This document shows positions 1-7,550 of a stretch of DNA of 64,000 nucleotides, piece by piece (position 1 is the stretch's first letter; every line of letters begins with the position of its first letter). Under the pieces are notes generated by a model. The model did not search any database and was not told the origin of the DNA. It worked only from the letters and a program-made list of their open reading frames with translations. This stretch comes from a virus, in the IMG/VR virus record IMGVR_UViG_3300049719_000225, positions 1 to 64,000 of that record; one strand, given 5' to 3'. A program made the position numbers and the translations under genes.

Positions 1-885
1 GGCCTCTGTAACGATGCAACAGGTAACAGGGGCATCAACTTAAAGACGGGCCTAACCAACTGTTGGAGGTGCGGAAACCCGGGTTCGCTCAAGAGCTACG
101 CCCAGAGGCTGGGCATAGAACTTGACCTCGGAGAGGAGGAGTCTGGGGCCACGTTGGATGACTTGGAAACGGCCCTGAATGAGTTCGAGAGCCCACAGAA
201 GGCAGGCACTGACATAGTCACGGAAGTGCACCTGCCGAGAGGGTTTACGCCCTTGACACTGGACGGACAGGACAGTTACCACCGACTGGCTGCGGCCATG
301 GCGAGACGGAAGAAACTCACACTGGACGACCTTGTGGACGCTGGAGCTGGCGTGGCTCCAGAGAACAGGAAGTGGGAGCCCTATGTTATATTTCCTGTAT
401 GGGAGTGGGGACGGGTGGTGTATTGGCAGGGCCGTACCATGATTGATCCCTTTGAGGGCGTGACCAAGGAGTTCCCAAGCAGGGCTGAGCTACCCCGAGG
501 CAGCCGCTACTGGGTCTACGGGATAGATGAACTGAGGGTTCGAGGAGGCATCGTCGTGCTGGTGGAGAGCATCCTGAACGTCCTCAGTCTGAGACGGGAA
601 TTGGCCCACAGGGGACTGAAAGAGTTCGTGCCCGTGTGCATCTTCAAGCACCACATCAGCCAGGAACAGCTGGCCAAGATTGGACGCTGTCGCAACATCC
701 AGGAACTCTCGTTCCTCTACGACTCGGACGCCACGGCAAATGCAGACGCCGAAGCCTCGAAATTGGTCAACCGCTTTCCGCGGGTGTCGGTGGTGGTGAT
801 GCCAGATGGTGACGCCAACGATGACGCCGCACTGGCCGTGGACCAGCTTCTCGTGCGTAGGCCGCCCGAGGTGGTGATGCTTTAG
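1..885 (+). CDS. DNA primase, CHC2 zinc finger plus Toprim (5' truncated)
   Basis: The reading frame is open from the first base, so the N-terminus lies outside the window; a TTG at 154 is only an internal codon. The visible start carries the second half of a CHC2-type zinc ribbon (CWRCG after a conserved TGLTN stretch), as in DnaG-type primases. Further on is a Toprim domain: an acidic beta strand around bases 548-575 (VVLVESI, catalytic Glu) and the DxD motif at about 718-726 (LYDSDAT). Such proteins make RNA primers at the replication fork and normally work with the DnaB-type helicase, which is encoded here at 26705-29119. I see no helicase domain in the visible part. The family is secure; the full length is unknown. 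Confidence 0.85.
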   Translation, partial: GLCNDATGNRGINLKTGLTNCWRCGNPGSLKSYAQRLGIELDLGEEESGATLDDLETALNEFESPQKAGTDIVTEVHLPRGFTPLTLDGQDSYHRLAAAMARRKKLTLDDLVDAGAGVAPENRKWEPYVIFPVWEWGRVVYWQGRTMIDPFEGVTKEFPSRAELPRGSRYWVYGIDELRVRGGIVVLVESILNVLSLRRELAHRGLKEFVPVCIFKHHISQEQLAKIGRCRNIQELSFLYDSDATANADAEASKLVNRFPRVSVVVMPDGDANDDAALAVDQLLVRRPPEVVML

Positions 886-890
886 GCCGG

Positions 891-1250
891 TTACTTTCCG
901 GACGGACGTTCGTGTAGACCCTTTTCCTTGAGCAGGGCCGCTACGTCCTCCAGGTGGAGGCAATCGCACATGCACGCCATCGTGACACTGGGATTGAGAG
1001 GAGCTAGTGAGCCGTTGCAGTAATCGTTGCCGGGGGTGGCGTCATGGAGCACGCCAAGGGACATAATGCTTCCGTTGCTCCCGAGTTGAACTACCTTGTC
1101 GCCGTTGTGCGCTTCCCTGCCGTTTCTGTAGTGCATATTTGTGGTAAGAATAGATGTTCGCATCCGCGAAATTATCTGATCCTCAATCCTGGACATCGCC
1201 TCCATGTCCTCCACATGCTTGCGTATTGAGGCCCAGGTCTCTGGAGTCAC
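891..1250 (-). CDS. Small conserved phage protein of unknown function
   Basis: A 119-residue protein. It begins at a GTG that overlaps the stop of the upstream gene (GTGA), so the two are translationally coupled. The middle holds an NGREAHNGDKVVQ stretch followed by a Gly- and Cys-containing segment. This looks like a small beta-barrel fold seen in short phage proteins with an NGREA..GD..V pattern. The C-terminal third has a CMCDC cluster that could bind a metal. I cannot give a function. An internal ATG (MEAMSR) about 15 codons downstream is an alternative start. It converges on the primase gene with a 5-bp gap. Confidence 0.6.
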   Translation of the reverse strand: MTPETWASIRKHVEDMEAMSRIEDQIISRMRTSILTTNMHYRNGREAHNGDKVVQLGSNGSIMSLGVLHDATPGNDYCNGSLAPLNPSVTMACMCDCLHLEDVAALLKEKGLHERPSGK

Positions 1251-2044
1251 GGAGTGCAGTAAAGCTCGCCGTCGTCTCCCACGTACAGGTCACATTCCCC
1301 GAAGGCCTCGGCGGCTGCAGTGAGAGCCCGGCCAGCCTCCTCTTCGTAGTCCCCATCCCAGAAGCCTGCACCGTGCCCGTTGCGAGTGAGCCAGAAATAG
1401 TGTCCTGCTTTCTCGTCAGGGGTGGACTGTGAGACAACCACGAGGTCCTCGAAGTACTGGTGATTCTGTTCCTGAAATTTCAGGCAGTCGGCCTCCATCT
1501 TGTCGAAACATTCGGAGGATATGTCACCCACGCAATAGGTCTTATCCAGGTGTTCTCCATCATCGCCCGTAGACGACCACAAGGCGCAGGTCATGTAGGC
1601 GTTCGTGAACGAGTCGATGCCGGGACTCTCCTGCCTGCGGGGAGACACCTCTTCCAAGAGGCTGGTGATGAAGCTGGACACACTTTCACCTGTCCAGCCC
1701 CAGGGGCGGCCATCCGGTCGTACATGACCTTGTAACTTCTTCTTCTTGAAGAGGCCGCTAAAGTCTATGTCAGCATACGATTTCTTGGGCTGCTGGTTTG
1801 CTCGATCCATGGCCCCGCGTTCCTTGGCCCGGATGCGCTGGCGTTCAGCGGGGATAGGCGCAGGACCAAGATCACCCACATGGCCCTCCTGTTTGGCTCC
1901 AAACTGCTGCTTCCAGATGCTGAGTTGCGTGCGTGCCATTTTCTCGTCCGTGAAAGTCTTGTACCTCTTGACAGTCTCGTCAGGCATCTCCAGAACTTGG
2001 GCGGCCCATTTTCCGCCCTCCTTAAAGACGGAGTAATGGTACAT
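1247..2044 (-). CDS. Conserved phage protein with 'WLTRNGHGAGFWD' domain
   Basis: 265 residues. The start is well supported: GGAGG lies seven bases before the ATG and the start overlaps the upstream stop (TGATG). The N-terminus (YSVFKEGGKWAAQVLEMP) looks like the small beta sheet of HicB-type or DUF1902-type modules, and a similar stretch opens the gene at 18599. The C-terminal 120 residues contain the pattern AYMTCALWSSTGDDGE ... FWLTRNGHGAGFWD ... LYVGDDGELY. I recognise this as a recurring phage domain of unknown function. No catalytic residues can be assigned. It sits at the 3' end of the minus-strand virion block, but nothing shows that it is structural. Confidence 0.65.
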   Translation of the reverse strand: MYHYSVFKEGGKWAAQVLEMPDETVKRYKTFTDEKMARTQLSIWKQQFGAKQEGHVGDLGPAPIPAERQRIRAKERGAMDRANQQPKKSYADIDFSGLFKKKKLQGHVRPDGRPWGWTGESVSSFITSLLEEVSPRRQESPGIDSFTNAYMTCALWSSTGDDGEHLDKTYCVGDISSECFDKMEADCLKFQEQNHQYFEDLVVVSQSTPDEKAGHYFWLTRNGHGAGFWDGDYEEEAGRALTAAAEAFGECDLYVGDDGELYCTP

Positions 2045-2403
2045 CAGTAGCCTCCGAGCATCGGACAGTAACCGCCGGATGGGCGATTGAAATACCGCTG
2101 AATGCCGAAGCCGAGGGTGCTGCCGCCAGAGGCCGACCCGATGCAGCGCACCTGGGTGTAGGCGCTGACCACCTGCACATTCACCTGGTATCCAGGCTGC
2201 AGGGAATTGTTCAGGGGGTTTCCAACGGTCTGGATGTCGGTCCAGTTCACGCCGTCAGGCGACTGCTGGAAGTCGTAGTTGAGCGTGTTCGTTCCGTCGT
2301 TGGACAGGATGACGTTGGCGTTCACCGTTCCCTGCTGGGGCATCGTGAAGAGCACACCAGAAGTGCTGCCCACCACCTGTTCGTCTGTCACAAAGGTTTG
2401 CAT
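2044..2403 (-). CDS. Putative virion-associated beta-rich protein
   Basis: 119 residues, rich in Thr, Ser, Asn, Gly and Val. There is no charged catalytic cluster and no membrane segment. The composition and a phrase such as NYDFQQSPDGVNWTDIQT resemble small beta-sandwich decoration or tail proteins. The ATG follows the motif TAGTTAGCTC, whose first TAG closes the tiny upstream frame at 2411-2485. The gene is coupled to the next one through TGATG. Function is unassigned; a structural role is inferred only from composition and from the tail genes around it. Confidence 0.6.
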   Translation of the reverse strand: MQTFVTDEQVVGSTSGVLFTMPQQGTVNANVILSNDGTNTLNYDFQQSPDGVNWTDIQTVGNPLNNSLQPGYQVNVQVVSAYTQVRCIGSASGGSTLGFGIQRYFNRPSGGYCPMLGGY

Positions 2404-2410
2404 GAGCTAA

Positions 2411-2485
2411 CTACAGGGCGACTGCAGGTGAGGCCCACGTAAGCTGAGCTATGATCGCCCCATCAGATTCACGGTGCCACTTCAT
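2411..2485 (-). CDS. Micro-ORF of 24 codons in the 2404-2555 gap
   Basis: The frame starts at ATG 2485, four bases after a TAGTTAG motif. It ends exactly at the TAG of the next TAGTTAG motif, which leads into the gene starting at 2403. The deduced peptide is MKWHRESDGAIIAQLTWASP plus VAL. It is either a real leader peptide or microprotein, or a chance product of two nearby leader motifs. Nothing else is visible in this 150-bp gap apart from a palindrome at 2542-2558. Confidence 0.3.
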   Translation of the reverse strand: MKWHRESDGAIIAQLTWASPAVAL

Positions 2486-2541
2486 CCACTAACTACACAA
2501 TCTATTCCAGACCTGTAGTGTTGGGTAAAATTCTACGTAAG

Positions 2542-2558
2542 TGATTGATAATCAATCA
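2542..2558. promoter_or_regulatory. 17-bp AT-rich palindrome, possible operator
   Basis: TGATTGAT, one central A, then ATCAATCA: perfect 8-bp arms. It overlaps the stop codon of the gene at 2556-3098 and lies upstream of the next minus-strand gene. There is no T tract, so an intrinsic terminator is unlikely; a protein-binding site or an mRNA-end hairpin are both possible. Confidence 0.3.
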
Positions 2559-3098
2559 GAAGGCAAGCCTATGTTGGAGAGTTGGCGTAAACGTGGAGTC
2601 CTTGGCGATGCCCGGTATCGTCCAGCGGATGAGGAGCGTCTGATCCCCGGAGTAGAGGCCGAACTCCGTCAACAAGTAGCCATTGGCATCGTTGACGCCC
2701 AACGTGAAGTAAATCTGGGCGTAGAAGGGAGATGGATAGGACACGTAGTCGATCAGCTTCGTGTTGTAATTGGCGCTGTCGGGAGCCACGAGGGGCACCT
2801 GCGTCAGCAACTGGGTGTTAGCAGTGGTCGGGGGCACCACGCCCGTGCCGCACCCGAAACGTTGAATGGCAAATTGAATGATTGGTGAGCGGGCGGTGGC
2901 CGCATAGCACAGATACTGCCTGAAATTGTCGAGCTGGAGGTTGGGGCCGAGCGGAACCTCGTCGCTGGTCAGGTCCCATCCGGGAAGTGCCTTGCCAGGC
3001 GTGATCCAGCCGTACCGTATGGCATCGGCCAATTTGACGGTGTTACCCTCGGCATCCTTGACGCCGACGACGGAACTGAACCCTCGAAAGTGCTTCAC
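2556..3098 (-). CDS. Putative tail fibre or collar-type structural protein
   Basis: 180 residues. The central pattern IQFAIQRFGCGTGVVPP, then a loop, a beta-rich segment, and GYLLTEFGLYSGDQTLLIRW matches the general layout of phage tail-collar and fibre N-terminal or base domains (...GtGt..P...D..L...; nG...E.GL......l..R). It lies two genes downstream of the baseplate spike, which supports a tail role. The start is GTG at 3098, preceded by TAGTTAGTGC. Its first 12 codons lie inside an exact 89-bp tandem duplication (3062-3244). Confidence 0.6.
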   Translation of the reverse strand: MKHFRGFSSVVGVKDAEGNTVKLADAIRYGWITPGKALPGWDLTSDEVPLGPNLQLDNFRQYLCYAATARSPIIQFAIQRFGCGTGVVPPTTANTQLLTQVPLVAPDSANYNTKLIDYVSYPSPFYAQIYFTLGVNDANGYLLTEFGLYSGDQTLLIRWTIPGIAKDSTFTPTLQHRLAF

Positions 3099-3244
3099 GC
3101 ACTAACTAGCCCCGTCCGCACCACTGCAGTATCTTCCCGAAGATTATCAGCGCCGACGACGGAACTGAACCCTCGAAAGTGCTTCACGCACTAACTAGCC
3201 CCGTCCGCACCACTGCAGTATCTTCCCGAAGATTATCAGCGCCG
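3062..3244. repeat. Exact 89-bp tandem duplication
   Basis: Bases 3062-3150 are repeated without a mismatch at 3151-3239. The 5-bp sequence CGCCG is present at the start, the junction and the end (3240-3244), as expected from slippage or recombination between short direct repeats. The unit spans the last codons of the minus-strand membrane protein, the intergenic TAGTTAG leader and the first codons of the gene ending at 2556. Confidence 0.95.
3095..3187 (-). pseudogene. Duplicated 5' gene fragment created by the 89-bp repeat
   Basis: The upstream copy of the duplication carries a second copy of the leader and the first 12 codons of the gene at 2556-3098. It then runs out of frame through the repeat junction. 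The resulting 30-codon frame starts at GTG 3187. It stops at TGA 3095-3097, overlapping the GTG start of the intact gene (GTGA). It is probably a non-functional by-product, although the arrangement would couple translation to the real gene. Confidence 0.6.
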
Positions 3245-3431
3245 CCAGGATGCTGACAATGGTCCAGACGATTGTTGCGGGCATAATTGCAAAAAGGGCG
3301 ATGAAGGCAATCCAGAGTGCAGCTATTGCTAGGGCCGTGGCCAACAGGATGACGAGGACACGGTAGAAGAAGATGAAGAGGACAGCTACTACTAGGAATA
3401 CGAGCACAGGGTCACCATACAGGATTTGCAA
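3195..3431 (-). CDS. Small membrane protein, two or three TM segments
   Basis: The frame encodes an almost wholly hydrophobic protein: VLVFLVVAVLFIFFY, then a long stretch of Leu, Ile and Ala, then TIVWTIVSILAALIIFG, ending in a basic and aromatic tail (WCGRG). The start is uncertain. A TTG at 3431 gives 78 residues just downstream of the previous stop. A longer form from a TTG at 3506 would overlap the upstream gene by 58 bases. The stop is the TAG of a TAGTTAG motif. Position between tail genes and high hydrophobicity would suit a holin-like or inner-membrane protein, but no lysis gene is adjacent, so this is only a guess. Confidence 0.5.
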   Translation of the reverse strand: MQILYGDPVLVFLVVAVLFIFFYRVLVILLATALAIAALWIAFIALFAIMPATIVWTIVSILAALIIFGKILQWCGRG

Positions 3432-3448
3432 AGAAATGTAAACAGAAA

Positions 3449-4117
3449 TCAGAGAGGACCCTTCTTGAAGTAGGCTTCGGCCATGATGGCAGCCTTGGCA
3501 GGACACGTACCTGCAGTCTGCAATATGCTAGTTGCCAGAGCCTTAGTAGCCTCTACCTCACCCACGAGACTGTTCAGTGTATCGATCACCTTGAAGACCG
3601 GACCCAGGTCCTTTTGCAGATCGGCAGCCACTGTGGAGGCTAGGGCGCTGACGGCCTGGTTGACTGCCTGAGCGGCCAGGGATTCAGCTCGATTCACCAC
3701 CTGTTGCTCCACCGCATTGACGATGTTTTTGACTACCGCTCCAATGATCTGGCTCACGATTGACTGAAACGGATCCACACCAGGAGTGCTGATAGAGAGC
3801 CCCATTGGCATCGGCACCTTCAGGGCACTCATCAGGCCTTCTACACCACTGATCAGCGACTTTACGGCAGGGATGTTGAGGGCGTTCAGAACCTTAGCCT
3901 CGGCGTTGGCGAGGCTAACGCCCGCGGCGTTCAGAACCTCGGCCCCGGCGTTGGCGAGGCTAACGCCCACTTCGGCCCCAATGCTGGTCACAGACAACCC
4001 CACGTTCAGTGTGGTGGCACACGGATCTGCAGCAACTGCAGCCGTCACAGAGGCCACGATGCCCGTGGCGCTCGTGGGTATGCCCAAGCCTGGAGTGAGT
4101 CTACCGAGTGCGCTCAT
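3449..4117 (-). CDS. Ala/Val-rich virion-region protein with 15-residue repeat
   Basis: 222 residues dominated by Ala, Val, Ser and Leu, with almost no aromatics. The layout suggests long amphipathic helices (VVKNIVNAVEQQVVNRAESL, AQAVNQAVSALASTVAADL). Two near-identical 15-residue units (VSLANAGAEVLNAAG and VSLANAEAKVLNALN) lie at about residues 52-81. The start overlaps the stop of the spike gene by four bases, so it is co-translated with the spike. That position fits a baseplate-associated or tail-tip protein. I do not recognise a family. Confidence 0.55.
   Translation of the reverse strand: MSALGRLTPGLGIPTSATGIVASVTAAVAADPCATTLNVGLSVTSIGAEVGVSLANAGAEVLNAAGVSLANAEAKVLNALNIPAVKSLISGVEGLMSALKVPMPMGLSISTPGVDPFQSIVSQIIGAVVKNIVNAVEQQVVNRAESLAAQAVNQAVSALASTVAADLQKDLGPVFKVIDTLNSLVGEVEATKALATSILQTAGTCPAKAAIMAEAYFKKGPL
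3881..3970. repeat. Two tandem 45-bp repeats inside a CDS
   Basis: Units at 3881-3925 and 3926-3970 each begin GGCGTTCAGAACCT and end in GGCGAGGCTAACGCCC-like sequence, with a few substitutions. The period is 15 codons, so the repeat preserves the reading frame of the minus-strand gene at 3449-4117. Confidence 0.85.
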
Positions 4118-5040
4118 GCAGAGAAGGTGGTTGTGCTAGCGGTGATGGGGAGCGTCACGATGGGAATGATGGGTGGCGACGTAGGGAAACCCAGGTTGCC
4201 TGTGTGCGTGTGCGTATCATAGTACGCAATCAGGAGATTCAGCACGGTGGCGAGATCACCCGCTCGAATCACTGGGCCGTTGGCCTGGCTCTCTGGACCC
4301 AGCAGCACAAGAGGTGAGTTTATCTTGTTTACAACGGCTGAGAGATTGTTGATGAGGGCGTTCAGCTCCACATTGTTGCCACTTATTGTGGCATCCCCCG
4401 TGTTCACCTTGAATGTGTTGGCGGGGTTGAACTGGTAATCCTGTCCTGTGAATTTCAGAGCCCCAACGAGACCCATCATGTTGGGTGCGTAGATGTCGAG
4501 CTGCTGAGTCGAGTCCGTGAATCGAAGCAGATAGCCGTTCGCCGTTCGCAGGGTGAGGCTGTCCTCCTGGAAATCCATCAGATGCCCATAACGGCTGAGG
4601 AAGGCGCTGGCGGGGGCCTTTGTAGACGTGTTCAGGTCGCCGCTCGCATCTTCTGTGATTGTGGGGGCTGTCGAACTAGGAGAGGCGTCTGTATAACCGC
4701 CCGGATCCCTCGACCAGCCACCAATGCCTGACACCTGTGTGGTATCTTGCCCACCCCACGTCCATACGGGTTTCTCCGGTTCACCGTCAAGAAACTGAAC
4801 GTAGACGTGATCACCAACGGTGGGAAGCCAGCCTATCATTCCGCTTTTGTTCGTTGCTCCCGCAGGAAGCCCCATAGGAAGAGCCCAGGGCAAATCATTG
4901 GTGGTGATAGCGCTTCCATCCGCCTCGTTGCCGGTAACGGTGCCGTACACAACGGGCACGCGACAGCGAAGACGACCCATTTTCAGAGGATCTCCCGTGT
5001 CTTCCACAATCCCACCGTAGAGTCCAGTCAGCTCATTCAT
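4114..5040 (-). CDS. Baseplate central spike protein (gp5 / gpV-type)
   Basis: 308 residues. Residues 1-100 match the OB-fold of phage spike proteins: GGIVEDTGDPLKMGRLRCRV, then LPWALPMGLPAG, then GWLPTVGDHVYVQFLDGEPE and PVWTWGGQ. This resembles the N-terminal domain of T4 gp5, P2 gpV and VgrG. A linker and a beta-rich stem with Asn-rich turns follow. Near the C-terminus is YDTHTHTGN, a His cluster like those that bind a metal at spike tips. No lysozyme domain is present. The start at 5040 overlaps the upstream stop (ATGA). The protein would form the trimeric needle at the baseplate centre that pierces the cell envelope. Confidence 0.85.
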   Translation of the reverse strand: MNELTGLYGGIVEDTGDPLKMGRLRCRVPVVYGTVTGNEADGSAITTNDLPWALPMGLPAGATNKSGMIGWLPTVGDHVYVQFLDGEPEKPVWTWGGQDTTQVSGIGGWSRDPGGYTDASPSSTAPTITEDASGDLNTSTKAPASAFLSRYGHLMDFQEDSLTLRTANGYLLRFTDSTQQLDIYAPNMMGLVGALKFTGQDYQFNPANTFKVNTGDATISGNNVELNALINNLSAVVNKINSPLVLLGPESQANGPVIRAGDLATVLNLLIAYYDTHTHTGNLGFPTSPPIIPIVTLPITASTTTFSA

Positions 5041-5972
5041 TGTGCGTTATTTACCTGGGCCCAGAACTGCTTTAGACTCATCATGGGATTGTCATCGGCG
5101 AAGTCTTTCGTCTCACTGGCAGGCAGGTAGACCAGGTGAACCTGATGCCCACCGCTACTGAGTTGCAGATCCTTGGTGGGTATCAGGGCAGTGACGACGC
5201 CCCCGAACTTGCCTGCCGCATAGCTTCGAGCGTAGTCTCTGTCGGTGGTGCAGTAGTCTCCGGGTCTGATGACAGAATCTGCCCGGGGAGTGCCTCGATA
5301 CACCTTTACCTTGCCGTTCCAGTCTCCCTTTGGCTGGAGGTGGTGTTTGATCTCCTCCCTATCCCACGAGTATCTTCCCTGATCGTTGTTGCTCAATTCC
5401 CGGCCGAAATCGGCCACGGTGAACGGGTTTCCCTGGTTGATGTTTGTATATCGTCCACGAGTGGCGGCGTTGTACACCGTACGCCACAGTTGGGCCACCC
5501 TGTCATCGCCGAAACGGCTGACATCACGCCCCATGTTGAAGCTGTCGCTTGAGAAGTTTTTGATGAAGGCCCGCCGTGCCTGAGGCCATTCCTTGCCTCG
5601 CAGGATTTCCTTGATGTGGGCGAGAGGGTCATCGGGGTCTGGGGCCGCCTTCTTGAACCGTTTAATGGCCTTCTGGGCTCGTGCATCATCCTCGGCATAG
5701 ATGAGCTGCTCAAGGTCACTATCCACCTTCTGCAAGCCATCCTCCTCGTCCCCGCCCAATGACCTAGCCAGGGCAAGTCGCCTGTCACTCAGTTCCTCAC
5801 TATTGCTGAGCCAGAGGCTGATTTGGTACCAGCTGTACCAGTCCCGTTGAGCCTCCTTGCGAGTCTGGTTCCTGCTCAGCTCCCTGCGGGTGTCATCCAG
5901 CAGCCCTTTTATGGATTGCTGCCACGCATCGGCTTCCTCAAAGAGGAGGTCAATGGTCTGGCGAGTGCTCAT
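5037..5972 (-). CDS. Protein with C-terminal ADP-ribosyltransferase-like domain
   Basis: 311 residues from ATG 5972, preceded by CAGTTATTGC. The N-terminal 200 residues are helical and charged (VDSDLEQLIYAEDDARAQKA and neighbours). The last 90 residues read KVYRGTPR, IRPGDYCTTDRDYARSYAAG, VVTALIPTKDL, VHLVYLP. This matches the strand order of ADP-ribosyltransferase folds (R...STS-like...E). The Arg (YRG) and the Thr-Thr-Asp are in place, but the catalytic Glu expected near VHLVY is not evident. The domain may therefore be inactive or divergent. It is sandwiched between spike and tube genes, so the protein could be packaged in or on the tail. The fold is moderately supported; activity is not. 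Confidence 0.55.
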   Translation of the reverse strand: MSTRQTIDLLFEEADAWQQSIKGLLDDTRRELSRNQTRKEAQRDWYSWYQISLWLSNSEELSDRRLALARSLGGDEEDGLQKVDSDLEQLIYAEDDARAQKAIKRFKKAAPDPDDPLAHIKEILRGKEWPQARRAFIKNFSSDSFNMGRDVSRFGDDRVAQLWRTVYNAATRGRYTNINQGNPFTVADFGRELSNNDQGRYSWDREEIKHHLQPKGDWNGKVKVYRGTPRADSVIRPGDYCTTDRDYARSYAAGKFGGVVTALIPTKDLQLSSGGHQVHLVYLPASETKDFADDNPMMSLKQFWAQVNNAQ

Positions 5973-6001
5973 GCAATAACTGGTGTGGTGACAGTTAGGA
6001 T

Positions 6002-6883
6002 GTGGGATTAGTCGTTTCACAATTCAAGAACCCCTGGGGGGCGACAGCCTCTAGCTCAACCATTGGCTCGTTCCAACCGGCTCGGCCGGATCTCTGGCAA
6101 CTCGATTTCTCGTCGCCTGCATCGACGCTGCCCGGATACTTGCAGGCTGCTTTCGGTGCTGAGCCCGGTGTGAACAACGTGCAGCTGTACCAGCAAGTGC
6201 TGGCAACCCTCACGAACAATCAAAACTATCCCACTTTTCTTGCTCGCACTGTGCAACTTCCGAAAAGACTCGTTGGTGTAGGTCCAACGGTGAGGAGGGA
6301 CAATGCACCCTTCGAGAGCCCCGGCTACCGTGCGAACGTGAGCCGGGTTGAGATCACGTTCATCCACGAACTTTCACAGACCTACGGAATGAGCTACATC
6401 TGGGCTCTCCTGACAGCTTGGCGGGCTTTTGCTCGTGCTGGAGAAGGCCCCGATTTCCCTGGCAGCCCCGATATTTTCTTCGGTCTCGTGGCAGCGGCTA
6501 ATGCGTCTGGAGGTGGCAGTGGCCTCATCAGTCCCTATCGGTATGATTTCGCAGCCACTTTGCTCATGCCCAACATGGGGCAGAGCGAGGACGCTGGAGA
6601 CGCTCACTCGATAGCCAACTCACTTACCCTGGGTCCCGGTTACATCGTGAAGAACGCATGGCCTGTCGAGTTTGGCACGGAGCCTCTGAGTTACGAGAAC
6701 GGCAAGGGCATCCTTGAAATCAAGGCGTGTTTCCAATGCGATGATGTCGTGCCAGAGACTGGCAACGGAATAGGACAGGGCTACTTCAGCAGCTTGAACA
6801 ATCTGACGCCCTACAATATAGGATTGCTCGGAGGTCGAGCAGCAGGCCAAGTACCAACCCCAGGAGGAGCCCTCTCTGGTTAG
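6002..6883 (+). CDS. Tail-tube-like / baseplate structural protein
   Basis: 293 residues from GTG 6002, which follows CAGTTAGGAT (the ATG inside that string hits a stop at once). The N-terminal half has RPDLWQLDFSSP and a later beta-rich core. This matches the RPDLFRVQLQIP opening of the tube-like protein at 6880-7524, so the two look like distant paralogues of the gp19/gp54 tube fold. It is encoded on the plus strand between minus-strand tail genes. Its stop overlaps that of its convergent neighbour by three bases. A role as a tube-initiating baseplate protein is plausible but inferred. Confidence 0.6.
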   Translation: MGLVVSQFKNPWGATASSSTIGSFQPARPDLWQLDFSSPASTLPGYLQAAFGAEPGVNNVQLYQQVLATLTNNQNYPTFLARTVQLPKRLVGVGPTVRRDNAPFESPGYRANVSRVEITFIHELSQTYGMSYIWALLTAWRAFARAGEGPDFPGSPDIFFGLVAAANASGGGSGLISPYRYDFAATLLMPNMGQSEDAGDAHSIANSLTLGPGYIVKNAWPVEFGTEPLSYENGKGILEIKACFQCDDVVPETGNGIGQGYFSSLNNLTPYNIGLLGGRAAGQVPTPGGALSG

Positions 6884-7524
6884 GTGGACGGGACGAAGCT
6901 GTTGTTGGTAGCGCCGGGCAGGAACGACAGGTCGGACGGATCGAGCGGGTACATGCGATCCATCTGGATGCTGAAGTTCACGGTGACGATCTCGTTGCCC
7001 ACGCCCATGTCGAGGTTTTCAGCCACCTTCAGGCCCTTGATCAGGACGCCTTCCAGATACCACCTGGGGCCGTCCACGAACGCATCATTCGCTGTGTCCG
7101 TGGGATCAGCCACGGCATTCATGGAAGGGATGAGGAAGTAGAGGAACCCGTTGGTCTTGATCAGCGACGTGATTGCCACGCCGCCATTCTGAGCATTGGC
7201 CGTGAGCTGGTACCAGCGTTCGAGGATCTCCACCGTGCGCCTGTTGAAGGCCCACCGAACGTTCAACTCGACCGGCTGCAGGCCCACGTCTGCACCGATG
7301 ACATAGTTCGTCTGCTGCAGCCACTTGATCGGAATCATCTCACGCTCACGAGCTGGGAATGGGAACGACTTTATGGCGAAGCTCACCTCGCTGTCCCACA
7401 GGCCCGAGCCACCGCCAAGCACCTGCTGAGGTATCTGGAGCTGAACGCGGAACAGGTCGGGGCGCAGCGGGTCAAGCTGCGAGTTCTGAGCGCCCCAGTT
7501 GTTTGTGTATTGAAGGACGGGCAT
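6880..7524 (-). CDS. Tail tube protein (gp19-like)
   Basis: 214 residues. The opening RPDLFRVQLQIP, the segment VSFAIKSFPFPAREREMIPI and the later RRTVEILERWYQL are typical of T4 gp19-type tube subunits, which stack as hexameric rings inside the contractile sheath. The sheath gene lies directly upstream with the same orientation (27-base gap), the usual sheath-tube order. The leader contains CAGTTAGG about 16 bases before the ATG. The length agrees with the family (160-220 residues). Confidence 0.75.
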   Translation of the reverse strand: MPVLQYTNNWGAQNSQLDPLRPDLFRVQLQIPQQVLGGGSGLWDSEVSFAIKSFPFPAREREMIPIKWLQQTNYVIGADVGLQPVELNVRWAFNRRTVEILERWYQLTANAQNGGVAITSLIKTNGFLYFLIPSMNAVADPTDTANDAFVDGPRWYLEGVLIKGLKVAENLDMGVGNEIVTVNFSIQMDRMYPLDPSDLSFLPGATNNSFVPST

Positions 7525-7550
7525 CGTAGAGGTGGTTTACCTAACTGTCA

